A stretch of DNA of 64,000 bases from Rhipicephalus microplus. Taxonomy: Eukaryota; Arthropoda; Arachnida; Ixodida; Ixodidae. Below are positions 23,119-32,428 of this stretch, one piece after another (within the stretch, counting starts at the first letter, position 1; each line of letters opens with the position of its first letter). Location of the stretch: the NCBI RefSeq assembly GCF_043290135.1, contig NC_134704.1:25662501-25726500 (forward strand), given 5' to 3'. The position numbers and the translations under genes were made by a program. The notes beneath the pieces are model-generated. The model ran no database searches and was not told the DNA's origin. It saw only the letters and a list, made by a program, of their open reading frames with translations.

Positions 23119-26100
23119 ATGGACACGAGCAAGACTAGCAGCATTAAATCGCTGCTTCTTCAGGCATGGAGAGAGAGGTGGACCGATGTGAGATGGGGCA
23201 TCAACATCAAGAATGTTCTTCCGCGTGGCGTCAGCGGCGATGTGTACGACCTCGCAGACTGCATTCTGCAAGAAGCGTTGGTAGGTCCCGGGCCCAACAA
23301 TCTCTTCTTGTCCTACCTCACGCACTGCTTGAGCGCCCAAGTGGTGTCCTACGGAGCGGTGCTGTCGAGCATTGGCCGATTTCAGTCGTTTTTTAAACCT
23401 CCGTGCATTTTGAGCCTGCTTCAGCTGCTGTACAGCATACAAGCCAAGATAACCTGCCACGGCAACGAAGAGGAATGCATCGCCTTGTGTAAGGCCATAG
23501 TGGGCGTCACTCACTGGCTGTACCTGTGCATGTGCCACTCGATCGGCAAGATCGTTGAGCTAAAGCAGAGCGCAGAGCACGGGCTCATCTTGGAAAAGGC
23601 CTACGAGTCGCTTTCCTTCTTCAGCGAGTCGACGTTTCTTAAGGCGCTCTTGTACATCGGCAAGCACGAAGAGCCCGCCGTGTACGCGCAGCTCGTGCAA
23701 AAGCAGCAGGAACTGGAAACCAAGTTGAGCCAATCGCAGGGCTTCAGCATACCCAAAGACACGCTGGAAGGAGCGTTGAACTTGGTCCGCCTCGTGGACG
23801 ACATGCCCAAGATATCGGCGTCCTCCTGCGTCAGTGGCCGCGTGCCCAAGCAGCCTCTAGTGTGCAGCCTCAACGCCAACGTAGCGATAGAGGCGGTGCT
23901 GAATCCTGCCAGCGACATTCAGAGCACTGTCGACCATCTACTGCTCATGAAGAAGCTTCTGAACCTCACTTCGGCAGAGCTGTACTGTGAGATAATTAGA
24001 GCTGGCTTCATGGGGCTGGCCAACAGTAGCAGCGAAGACTTGAAGTGGGCTGCTTTCACATTTCTTAAGGTCCCGCAGCTGCTGTTGAAGATACACAGTG
24101 CTCGAAAGGATGATAGACAGTGGGAGGAGGAGCTGGAAGCTGGTCTGATGCAGCTGTTGAATTACTCTCCATTGCTTGATCTTACTGACTCAAAGTGTCA
24201 CTGCGATTGCTTACAATATCTTTTGAATGAGCTTCAAAAAGTTGAGCTGTTGACTGAAACACAGGCAAAGGCACTTGTGCATCGTAGACAGACGAACACG
24301 CAAAAGCAGAACCTACCACGACCTGATCAGCAGACATCCCAAGCATTGATTCTTCGTGCCGAGCCCACGGTCACTAGTATCCTTAAAACACTGGATTCGG
24401 ACTATTCAAAGAACCAAGATGGTCTGCTGGGCATTCTGTGTCACATTATATCGGGGAAGAGCTTTGAGCTTATCCTTTCTGCTGCTGCAGCTACTGGGAA
24501 GTTGAGCAGTTTTGTGAAAAAGCTGATAAAATTCAATGAATATAACAAACAGGTTAGCGGTGAAGCTACTAAGAATGCACAAACAAGGGCACTGTTATTT
24601 GACATAACTTTCTTGATGCTGTGTCACATTGCACAACATTATGGTATCCATTCAGTGACCTTTAATGAAGAGACAAAGGACTCTTTCTTTGCGGCATGGG
24701 TGCCAGAATGCCTTGCCGAAGGTGGAAGGTACAACTGTCCAGATAAAATGTTAGCTGGATGTGATCCTGCTAAAGTTGACTTGGTGTTGGAGCAGTTCAT
24801 GAGCAACAGCTCAGACTTCAAGAACAGCCAGGCTAAGTGGCACGAAGTGTGTGTTAATGTGCCTATGGCAATCAAGGAGATATTGATAGCGTGGGAGCAT
24901 GGTGCGATCTCAACTGACACTGTAAAAATGATTTTAGACAATGTTAAAAGCCGCATGTGCTGCCTTCCCGTGTGCGTATCTGTTTGGCTGTGCAGCTACA
25001 TTACTGTCTTGCATCACGAAGAACGGTTGAAGCCGATGAACATGCTTCAGCAGTTTATGACACCGCTTACTAGCGAAAATGCTGCGAGCACGGAGCCAGG
25101 TAGTGAGCGCTCAGGTGCGCAGGAGCAGTCCCTCCAACAAAACCCCTCATATAAGGAGCGCTCAACACTTATGTCGAATATTATTAAGAAAATGATGTAC
25201 GATTTGCACCCTCCCCAACACATTCAAGTGCTATCACATAGCCTGACAGTCAAGACTCCCTTGTGGAAAGTCATGGAGGATGTGTTTAGTGCGGCTCGTA
25301 AAAAGGGCTGGATTGATTTGCGAGCTATTCAGAGCTTGGACACTCTTATGTGCGTTGGCGGTCCCCAGTGGTTCAGTGACACTTTAGTGAGACAGGCACT
25401 GAAGCATGACCACCTTGAGGACCTGCATCGTGCCATTGACCTTTCTTTCGGCCTATTTCACATCGACATTGAGCAGTGTGCACTTGCTCTCCTCACTCAA
25501 GTGCTCCCAAACTACCTCCTCTGGGAAACACGACAAGACTTTCTCACCGAGCCGAGAGGCTCTGCCTTGGCAAGGCTTGTGGTTCTCAGCACGTTTGCTG
25601 CGCTGCAGGCCCGAACAAACTCACCGACCTTGGGCATGCAGAGAGGCGGCCGCAAACGCCCGTACTGGGACATGGAACTCGAAGAGGCCATGGATGAATC
25701 AAAGAGAATGCGTCCCAGCAAGATAAGGCGAGGCCTCAATGACTCGGAGCTTCTGGACGACACTCCGTTTGCACTCCAGTGCCACTCCGAAGAAAACTAC
25801 CGCTCACTGGACCCTCTCAGCAAGGCAGTGGCCGACACGATGAGGCTGTTAATGGCTATTGCCTCGGACTCAGTTATCAGCCAGCGATCAGTGTTCCCAC
25901 TCCTTCTGTTTGAACAGATTGTGCTCTGCGCAGGTGAAGAGGCACACCGTGTTCTCCAGTTTGCCCCATTGGGCCTCGTGCCGCAGCTGGTGCGGAGCAT
26001 GCCCCTTTTAATGTCCCACCAACTGATTCTAGCCCTGAGCAGTTTGCAGACATCTAGGGCACGCAAGGTGACTGCCAGGGCCACCTGCCAGTTGCAGATA

Positions 26101-26133
26101 GCGCGGTCCCTGAGCAGCACTCACTTAACTTAA
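23119..26133 (+). CDS. MED24: Mediator complex subunit 24 (MED24), single exon
   Basis: MED24 is a tail-module subunit of the nuclear Mediator complex, linking activators to RNA polymerase II. The 1004-residue product matches the family along its length: N-terminal LLLQAWRERWTDVRWGINIKN, CHGNEEECIALCKAIVG, FTFLKVPQLLLKI, the highly conserved LILRAEPTVTSILKTLD with DGLLGILCHIISGKS and AAAATGKLSSF, then RALLFDITFLMLCHIAQ and KWHEVC. Length is close to the human protein (about 990). LXXLL motifs occur at residues 100-104 and 343-347. The start at 23119 is chosen over the in-frame ATG ten codons upstream because CACCATGG is a strong Kozak context and the product then begins like the family. There are no introns in 3 kb, whereas vertebrate MED24 has many exons; the frame is intact, so it is presumably functional. 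Residues 833-895 form a poorly conserved charged linker. Confidence 0.95.
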   Translation: MDTSKTSSIKSLLLQAWRERWTDVRWGINIKNVLPRGVSGDVYDLADCILQEALVGPGPNNLFLSYLTHCLSAQVVSYGAVLSSIGRFQSFFKPPCILSLLQLLYSIQAKITCHGNEEECIALCKAIVGVTHWLYLCMCHSIGKIVELKQSAEHGLILEKAYESLSFFSESTFLKALLYIGKHEEPAVYAQLVQKQQELETKLSQSQGFSIPKDTLEGALNLVRLVDDMPKISASSCVSGRVPKQPLVCSLNANVAIEAVLNPASDIQSTVDHLLLMKKLLNLTSAELYCEIIRAGFMGLANSSSEDLKWAAFTFLKVPQLLLKIHSARKDDRQWEEELEAGLMQLLNYSPLLDLTDSKCHCDCLQYLLNELQKVELLTETQAKALVHRRQTNTQKQNLPRPDQQTSQALILRAEPTVTSILKTLDSDYSKNQDGLLGILCHIISGKSFELILSAAAATGKLSSFVKKLIKFNEYNKQVSGEATKNAQTRALLFDITFLMLCHIAQHYGIHSVTFNEETKDSFFAAWVPECLAEGGRYNCPDKMLAGCDPAKVDLVLEQFMSNSSDFKNSQAKWHEVCVNVPMAIKEILIAWEHGAISTDTVKMILDNVKSRMCCLPVCVSVWLCSYITVLHHEERLKPMNMLQQFMTPLTSENAASTEPGSERSGAQEQSLQQNPSYKERSTLMSNIIKKMMYDLHPPQHIQVLSHSLTVKTPLWKVMEDVFSAARKKGWIDLRAIQSLDTLMCVGGPQWFSDTLVRQALKHDHLEDLHRAIDLSFGLFHIDIEQCALALLTQVLPNYLLWETRQDFLTEPRGSALARLVVLSTFAALQARTNSPTLGMQRGGRKRPYWDMELEEAMDESKRMRPSKIRRGLNDSELLDDTPFALQCHSEENYRSLDPLSKAVADTMRLLMAIASDSVISQRSVFPLLLFEQIVLCAGEEAHRVLQFAPLGLVPQLVRSMPLLMSHQLILALSSLQTSRARKVTARATCQLQIARSLSSTHLT

Positions 26134-26675
26134 CAGAAACTTGGAACTCATAGCTGCATCGGTCACCCAAGTATGGCATGCCGAAGGCCCAGAGTACACA
26201 GTTTGAGCTGTATTCGTCTGTCTTCTTTGCTATGCTAAGTTGGAAACTGTAAAATGCTGATGAATTGGCAAATGTAAAAATGAAACCATGCAGTGTTTGT
26301 CCTGGTTAAATGAATGCAGGTGCACTTGGATCGTCAATGTGTTGCGAAAATTACCTACTATTAGCATCACCAAAGTGTAGCTCAATATGTATATGATGAG
26401 CTACCGTTCCTCTTTTGAGTTAGTTGCACTAATAGGTCAGAAATTTAAGCAGGGTTACATGGTGCATTGCAATCAATGTGCAACATAGTGGCAGAAAATA
26501 ATGACACGTAAACTATGTGGTTTAATATTGCTAAGGTGTGAATGACGGAGTCGTTTCATGTATGTTTTCCCTCAAGAATGTGAACATTTTTGTCTTTGCT
26601 CGTACAAGTTTAGACAATAACGAAGGCGTTGTTTCTTCAATGAAACAATGTAATGGAACCTCGTACATATAAATG

Positions 26676-26681
26676 AATAAA
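26676..26681 (+). terminator. Poly(A) signal of MED24
   Basis: AATAAA in AAATGAATAAAATACC, about 540 bases after the stop codon, followed by a T/G-rich stretch. No genomic A-tail follows it. Confidence 0.6.
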
Positions 26682-26937
26682 ATACCCTTTCTGGTTTTTA
26701 GTACTTTTTCTTGTTAAATGTCAGCACCAGACACCAAACAGTTACAGAGATTAACTTGCCAAACACTTGCTTACCTATTTTGTCACACAAACCATTACCA
26801 TAATAATATACTGCAAAAGGCAGAATGCTGGAAATTGAAGTCATTGGCAATGTTGTTGGACTGGGAAGGCCATGTATTGCATAGGTGAGGTAATGGGTGG
26901 TTTACTAGAGCTATAGATTTGTTGCCTTAAGGACAGT

Positions 26938-27170
26938 TGATTGATTTGTGGGGTTTAACGTCCCAAAACCACTATATGATAATGAGAGACGCCATAGTGG
27001 AGGGCTCCGAAAATTTCGACCACCCGGGGTTTTTTAACGTGCACCCAAATCTGAGTACACGGGCCTACAACATTTCCGCCTCCATTGGAAATGCAGCCGC
27101 CACAGCCGGGATTTGATCCCGTGACCTGGGATTGATCCCGTGCCACTAGACCACCGTGGCGGGGCTGCCA
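26938..27170 (-). mobile_element. tRNA-derived SINE (Ruka-like), copy 4
   Basis: Tail TTGATTGATTTGTGGGG at the left and the tRNA-like head CCGCCACGG at the right (read on minus). It is flanked by the duplication AAGGACAGT at 26929-26937 and 27171-27179. The B-box region has been rearranged (two GATCCCGTG-type copies). Confidence 0.9.
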
Positions 27171-27179
27171 AAGGACAGT

Positions 27180-28290
27180 AAGACATTGTTAAAGATGTTA
27201 GCGAATAAGGTGGTTTGTTAAAGTGAGGAAATATGCATGAGTAACTTGGAATTGATTGAAGTAAGGTAAGGTAATAATTGAAGTAAATTATTGAAGTAAG
27301 GTGGGAGGATTCCGAATCGCTGATAGAAGCTTCCATCCCTCGCGCTGTGTGAAAAGTTACTGCTGCTGCCTCTGATAATGGGGTAATCACTGCGCTAGAT
27401 TATTTTATGAATAGCCAATTGTTGAAAAGTAGCAGCACGAGAAGTATGTGGAAGGCATGGACATGTATGGAGGATGTGAACTGAATCAGAAGTAGTTGGT
27501 GGGGGATCATTTCCCTTATACAGCACGATCAGTAATGTGGAGTTGTGCGCAGTATATCTGGTGCATGTAGATGTGTACGCTGTGCATTCCACAGACACAA
27601 GCATCCGTACGCTCACACAGAATAATCCCATAAAGCTGGAAGCACCAGGATAATCTAAAAGTCTTCACAGGCTGACATTTTGCTGTAAACTACCAGGATT
27701 GTACTTGCAAATCGCTGTTTTATGCTATCACAGTATTGCTTAGACTTAAAGGTGCTGTGTTTCAAGGAATTATGGTGATGTAAGCTGTACAGCAAGAGTA
27801 GGGATAAATATATTAGCCGATTTTTCTTAGCCCTTCTAGATGGTGAATTATATATTGCTTCTAGGAAATGGATGACTGGTGGATGGGATGGTGAAACACT
27901 TTAGCAAGTTGTGGTAATATTGTGTCGTATATGGTTTGTTAGCAATGCATTGCTTCTCCTTTGTCGCTAGTGCTTTTGCCTGTTCCAGTGACTGTATGCC
28001 CACACCACAAACACTTTATTCAAAAATTACGATGGTGTCATCACGCCTTAATGCCTACGCATCGCGAACGAGAAGCCTGTCGTTCAGGTGAAGCACTGGC
28101 ACTAGGAGTAGCTAAAGCCCAACTGACACTGCTTTACATTCGTCAGGTCAACGCTGCTGATGTTGGTTTTTAATAATGCTCCCATTTTTAAATGACTGAT
28201 GTCTGTTTCTGCCGTTCCTGGGCAAACATAACCTCTCAGCCACGAACAAAGCAGAAACGCTCAAGGTGCCTTTGGTTGGCTGAGAAATGC
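27180..28290. other. Intergenic DNA between convergent MED24 and the secreted-protein gene
   Basis: AT-rich with loose GAAGTAAGGTAA repeats near 27250-27300. No gene was seen. Confidence 0.4.
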
Positions 28291-28296
28291 TTCACA

Positions 28297-28302
28297 TTTA
28301 TT
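28297..28302 (-). terminator. Probable poly(A) signal of the secreted-protein gene
   Basis: AATAAA on minus, about 90 bases downstream of the proposed stop at 28392-28394. Confidence 0.45.
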
Positions 28303-28391
28303 AAAGAGAAACTTCACAAGTCTCGCTTTAAAATAGCTGCTACCTTAACCACTTAATGCAGGACCTTTGTAAGCATTACATGGATATGTTA

Positions 28392-28559
28392 TCAGTCCTC
28401 ATGGTTGTAGTCCCAAATGTGTTTCCCATGGCCTCCTTTTCTGTCTGCCCACACAACCACAGATTTGACATGTGGGCCGTTGGCCAGCTCCAGCCTTCCA
28501 GTGAAATGTTGGTCGTTGCCTTTCCTGTAGCCAAATCGATGCTGTCCATGTGCAGGAAC
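28392..28559 (-). CDS. Candidate last exon of the secreted basic protein
   Basis: Behind a pyrimidine-containing acceptor (AAGTTTTGCAGAG) one frame runs 55 codons to TGA at 28394-28392: it starts VPAHGQHRFGYRKGND and ends GHGKHIWDYNHED. The His/Gly/Asp/Lys-rich composition resembles the end of the exon at 29119-31001. The acceptor gives phase 0 at 28559. The most obvious donor of the preceding exon (after 29119) leaves phase 2, while a weaker donor CAGCAG/GTGATG after 29208 leaves phase 0. So either the weaker donor is used, a small exon is missing, or the frame is another one. No family is recognised. Confidence 0.4.
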   Translation of the reverse strand, partial: VPAHGQHRFGYRKGNDQHFTGRLELANGPHVKSVVVWADRKGGHGKHIWDYNHED

Positions 28560-28562
28560 CTC

Positions 28563-29118
28563 TGCAAAACTTTGAGGAAACCATGTACCAAAATGAAAAA
28601 ACTTAGTTTACCATTTGTTACTGAACATAAGTGCACCGTAAAATGCCGAGCAATCGCCTCCCTGCGGTAAAGGAGAATCTGACCAGATTTGGGAGTGCGG
28701 TGCTTGCTCAGAATTTTAGGGTAGTTGAACAGTTATGGCATCAACTTTGTACCAACTCTGTAATGTTTGGCTGTCGCAGTGTTCGGTGTTGTTCATTACT
28801 TATATAAGCTGTGCAAGTGCTCACTGTGCTACTACGTACTTCTGTGTAATTATGGTACCTGACATTCTGCTCCTAGCGTTTGCAAAGAATGCTTGCAATC
28901 AGTTCGTCTTCACTACGCATTGAGATTACATGAGACCATGTGGCTTGAGCAGAACATATATTAGCAGCTCTGAATCTTCATGATTTATCCCTTTCATTAC
29001 ACTGTGCAAACCAGTTCCCTTCAATTTCGATATCTTCAGATATGCTAAACCTGTTACACAAATTGTGGCTTGGTTAAGATAGTATGATCATATTTACTTT
29101 AGATGACCAAATTATCAC
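28563..29118 (-). other. Probable intron of the secreted-protein gene
   Basis: AT-rich DNA between the two proposed exons. No other coding segment was recognised. Confidence 0.35.
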
Positions 29119-31001
29119 CTGAAAAACTTGGAGTGCCCTGTGTCTCCTCTTCGGTTGCTTGAGGTACCATGTGCACTTCCGTGAATGGTGTCTGCATCGC
29201 GCATCACCTGCTGAATGCCTGACATGGCGGCAAGCTCCGGTGGAGCCGCTGGCGTTGAGACAGTAGGCGACCGCTCTATTTCCTCAGGCTCACGGTTTGG
29301 TCCTTTCTCGACACTGGTCAAATTCAATGAGTCTCGGTGTAGTATGATGGAGGCGAGCTCTCTGTCGTCTTCAATTAGAAGTGTAAAGCCTTCCACTGTG
29401 TCGTTCAACGTATGGGAGCTTGCGTTTCGGCTTGCCGAATCCACGGTGCCCTTGCCTATGTTACTGAAGTTAGAATATTTAGTTTCCTCCATCAGTTTGT
29501 GATCAGCTTCCACATCAGTAGCAGTAGATTTTGCTTGGGATGCATTAGCGTCTATTTTCGACTGGCTTTCGTTTTCTGCGGATGTATTAGGACTCACATG
29601 ATACCTCTCTCGGCGGTCCACCTCTTCAAAATCCTCATTGCTGATGTCTTCTGGGGACTCGTATGAGTGTTGCTGAGGGTAGTCCTCATCATAGTGGTAT
29701 TCTGGTAAATAGTTGTAATCCTCCTTCGACTCCTGACTTGATGCTTCTTCCAATGGCATGTGCACTTGACGAGCACGTTTGACGGCATGCTGTTTTGTTA
29801 GCTGTACCTGTTCTTCACTGCCTATGATGGGATCCACACCATAAACTCGTGGTCGAATCACAGACGATTCGGTCATGTGGTCTTGTCGCGTCTGCTGCTC
29901 TGGTCCGCAGCGTGCTGTAAGCTGCCATACTTCGACAGGGAGGCATTTGCGTATTTGGGACCGCTTCTGTATGTCTGTAAGCTTGCGCTGTCTTGGTTTG
30001 AAAAGGTTTAGCTTTGGCCGTTTTTTTCTACGCCGTAGTCTTCTGGGCTTTGAGTTGTTGAAGCCTCCATGTTTCAACGTAGTGCCAGTGCTGTTGTCAT
30101 GCTCTGTTGCATTGTTCGTTAGATGATTTGAGGCATAAGTGGTTCTGAATTTGTGGGTTTTGTTTGTCCGTGAAGGCTCAGAAGGGGCCATTGTTGTGGT
30201 TGATACGACTCTGTTCTGTCTTCTGTGAAGCAGTCTTTGTCTCTTAAGTGATGTGGTGGTAGCCCTTGGTGAAGGTGGCGCACTTTTATTTGTGACGATT
30301 GGCTCTGAGAATACAACTTTGCGACCATGTTGCCTCAACTTGCTCAGTTGTTCTCGTACGGCCAATACATTCTTACCAACACCTGATTGTAGGGGACTTG
30401 CAGGTAGCTCTAAACGCTTCAACTCATCCTGTGGCATTGTGCGCTTCTGGCCATGTGTGTGGTCATTAGTGCCTGCAGGTAAATTTTGCTTGATGCCTTT
30501 TGCAGTAGATTGAGGTGTCTCCTTTTCACCTGACAATTTTGCTGTTGATGCATGTGTGGTTTTTTTTGGCAACGAAATGTCAGAGCTATTTGCCAGGTTA
30601 TTGCTCAAAATGAGCCCAAGTGAAATATCTGACATGCGAATGTTTGACTTGGATATCTTTTCATTTGTAGAGCCAGTAGGTTTCAGCTGCTTGTGAATGG
30701 CGTCGACAAAACTGTTTGTGTGTGTGAGTAACATTTTCCAGGCTGGATCATCATTGTACGAAAACCTGTCGCTTCTAGCTGCCTTTCTAGGCAGAAATTT
30801 TGTAAGGCCTGCAGAAGTGTGGATTTTGGGCCTTTCTTGATTTCCCAGTGGTTCCACATTCAAATTCCAGCCCAGTTTGCTGCTTATGTTAGCTGCTACA
30901 ATGACTGGATATTCATTGTGGCTTTCTCCAAAAGCTGTTGGGTGTAAGCCGTCTAGAGGAAATGTCTGTATTGCTGTTAGCACTGTGCAGACTGCTGGCA
31001 G
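29119..31001 (-). CDS. Secreted basic low-complexity protein, main exon (unknown family)
   Basis: A 1.88-kb minus-strand exon open throughout. A good acceptor (CATTGTTTACAG) precedes 31001, so the in-frame ATG at 31175 is probably intronic. The likely start is ATG CTG at 32428-32423, directly followed by a strong donor (GTGAGT). Joined in phase 0, this gives an N-terminus of ML followed by LPAVCTVLTAIQTF, a convincing signal peptide. The rest is mostly disordered: Ser/Thr/Lys/Asn-rich, with several N-glycosylation sequons, a strongly basic block (RRLRRRKKRPKL), and an acidic Tyr/Glu-rich part (KEDYNYLPEYHYDEDYP). RRKKR fits a furin-type cleavage site. A Cys pair (KCLPVEVWQLTARCGPE) follows the basic block. 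I do not recognise a family; a secreted matrix protein, silk or cement-like component, or pro-peptide precursor are possibilities. The donor at the end (CAG/GTGATA) implies a further exon. Confidence 0.65.
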
Positions 31002-31009
31002 CTGTAAAC

Positions 31010-32422
31010 AATGAACCACACCAAAACACAATGTTACTGTATCGGCATTTACAAATGACACAAAACCTGTGCTACACCCATAGAGAGCTGAATTACTGTG
31101 TGTGCTGAAGTGTCTGCACATAACTTGCTGCATATATCTGTGTCGCAATAGCTGTGGTGACTGCATTTTTGCCAAAAGCTTCTCATGTCCTGAAATTAAT
31201 CAATGCAATCGCAACACACAAATTCGTGGGGGATTTCAGAAAGGAGATACATAACACCTGCACCTCATGCTTATTTCTGCATGAGGTGCAGGTGCACCTC
31301 ATGCTTATTTATTGCTTTACAGGTGCTGTAGTGTTTTTTTATAACTGAGTAAATTATTTGCACTGTCACTTAAGCGAAGCACCATATGTATCGAAGGACC
31401 TGCGGGAGGGAGAGCAAAAAACCACGCTCCACATTTGTCTGGTTGATCTTTGCGCCACCAGGTGCCTTCACAAACCCACCCCGACTTAAGTTCTGTAATA
31501 TAGAGAGAGCAGCGACACTCTCCTTCATATCCTCTCCAAAGTTTCCAACCCTCTTCTCTCAAGTGTCCAAATCTTATCTATATCCTCTCCCGAACGGCCA
31601 CCGTGCAGGCGCCACTTTCCCATCAAGAATGTTATGTCACGCTGATAACACGCGCGATATTCCTGGCGGCCCGAGAGGAGGGTGCGACGTCTCGGTTAAA
31701 AGAATGGCGGTACTTTCCTAAATATATCCAGGGACCTTAATCCAAACTAGTTATCTCCCACGGTACAAGCGCTGAGAAGCACGTTCGATCAGTCACACGA
31801 ATGACTTATCAAAATCACTCCCCGTCCCACATGTAGGTGTGACTGGAAAAAATCGCTGCCGTTATGATCTGTATAGCCCAGCTTACGTGTACTTAAAAAT
31901 TACACTTTACCTATAGGTCGCTTGGGCTGGGTCTCTCAGCAATTCTACTAACTTAGTGGTCTGTCATTGAGTGTAGGCATGTGCAGGGGTTTTTGGGAAC
32001 ATTAGCACGCAAAACCAGACATTCACAAAAACGAGCAGCACAGGACGGGCGCAGGGTCATTTTCTTGGGTGTAGAGGCGGGCGATGTGGGTGAAGTGTTA
32101 TTGTTTACACAGGGACACTATAGGTGAAGTTAATCCACAGCAACCCCCCCCCCCCCCCCGTTTGCTTTCTGCCATGTCCCTCCCACTTAGCGAAAACATT
32201 TTTTTCCCCCTTAGGATAGGGAATGGGAGACGCTGTACACCGCGCGCTTGTCTCTACAATCAAGAAGACCACTGAGCCCCACTTGTATTCGAACGGCTCA
32301 GTGCACATCACAACTTTTGGACAAATAGAACATTACGAGCCCTCTATTTTGTTTTAATACCTTAGCAAAGCTAGACTATCTTAAACAACTTCATGTGGAC
32401 GTAATTGTCTTTGCGTACTCAC
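31010..32422 (-). other. First intron of the secreted-protein gene
   Basis: It lies between the donor at 32422-32417 (GTGAGT on minus) and the acceptor at 31003-31002. It contains a hairpin with a direct repeat (31255-31310) and a run of 16 C at 32144-32159. No other gene was seen. Confidence 0.5.
31255..31310. repeat. Hairpin plus direct repeat (template-switch pattern)
   Basis: CACCTGCACCTCATGC at 31255-31270 is inverted at 31279-31294 after an 8-base loop. The sequence GCACCTCATGCTTATTT at 31259 is then repeated directly at 31294-31310. So the order is forward, inverted, forward. Confidence 0.8.
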
Positions 32423-32428
32423 CAGCAT
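32423..32428 (-). CDS. Start-codon micro-segment of the secreted protein (exon 1 end)
   Basis: ATG CTG immediately before a strong GTGAGT donor, with G at -3. The exon upstream, up to about 32.78 kb, is GC-rich 5' UTR with out-of-frame short frames. The phase-0 join to 31001 completes a signal peptide, which is the main reason for the model. Confidence 0.5.

Noticed and set aside
31002..31175. ATG at 31175 as start of the 686-codon frame
   Set aside because: The first 58 codons have no signal peptide at the N-terminus and precede a good splice acceptor at 31002. A start at 32428 with a phase-0 splice gives a proper signal peptide.
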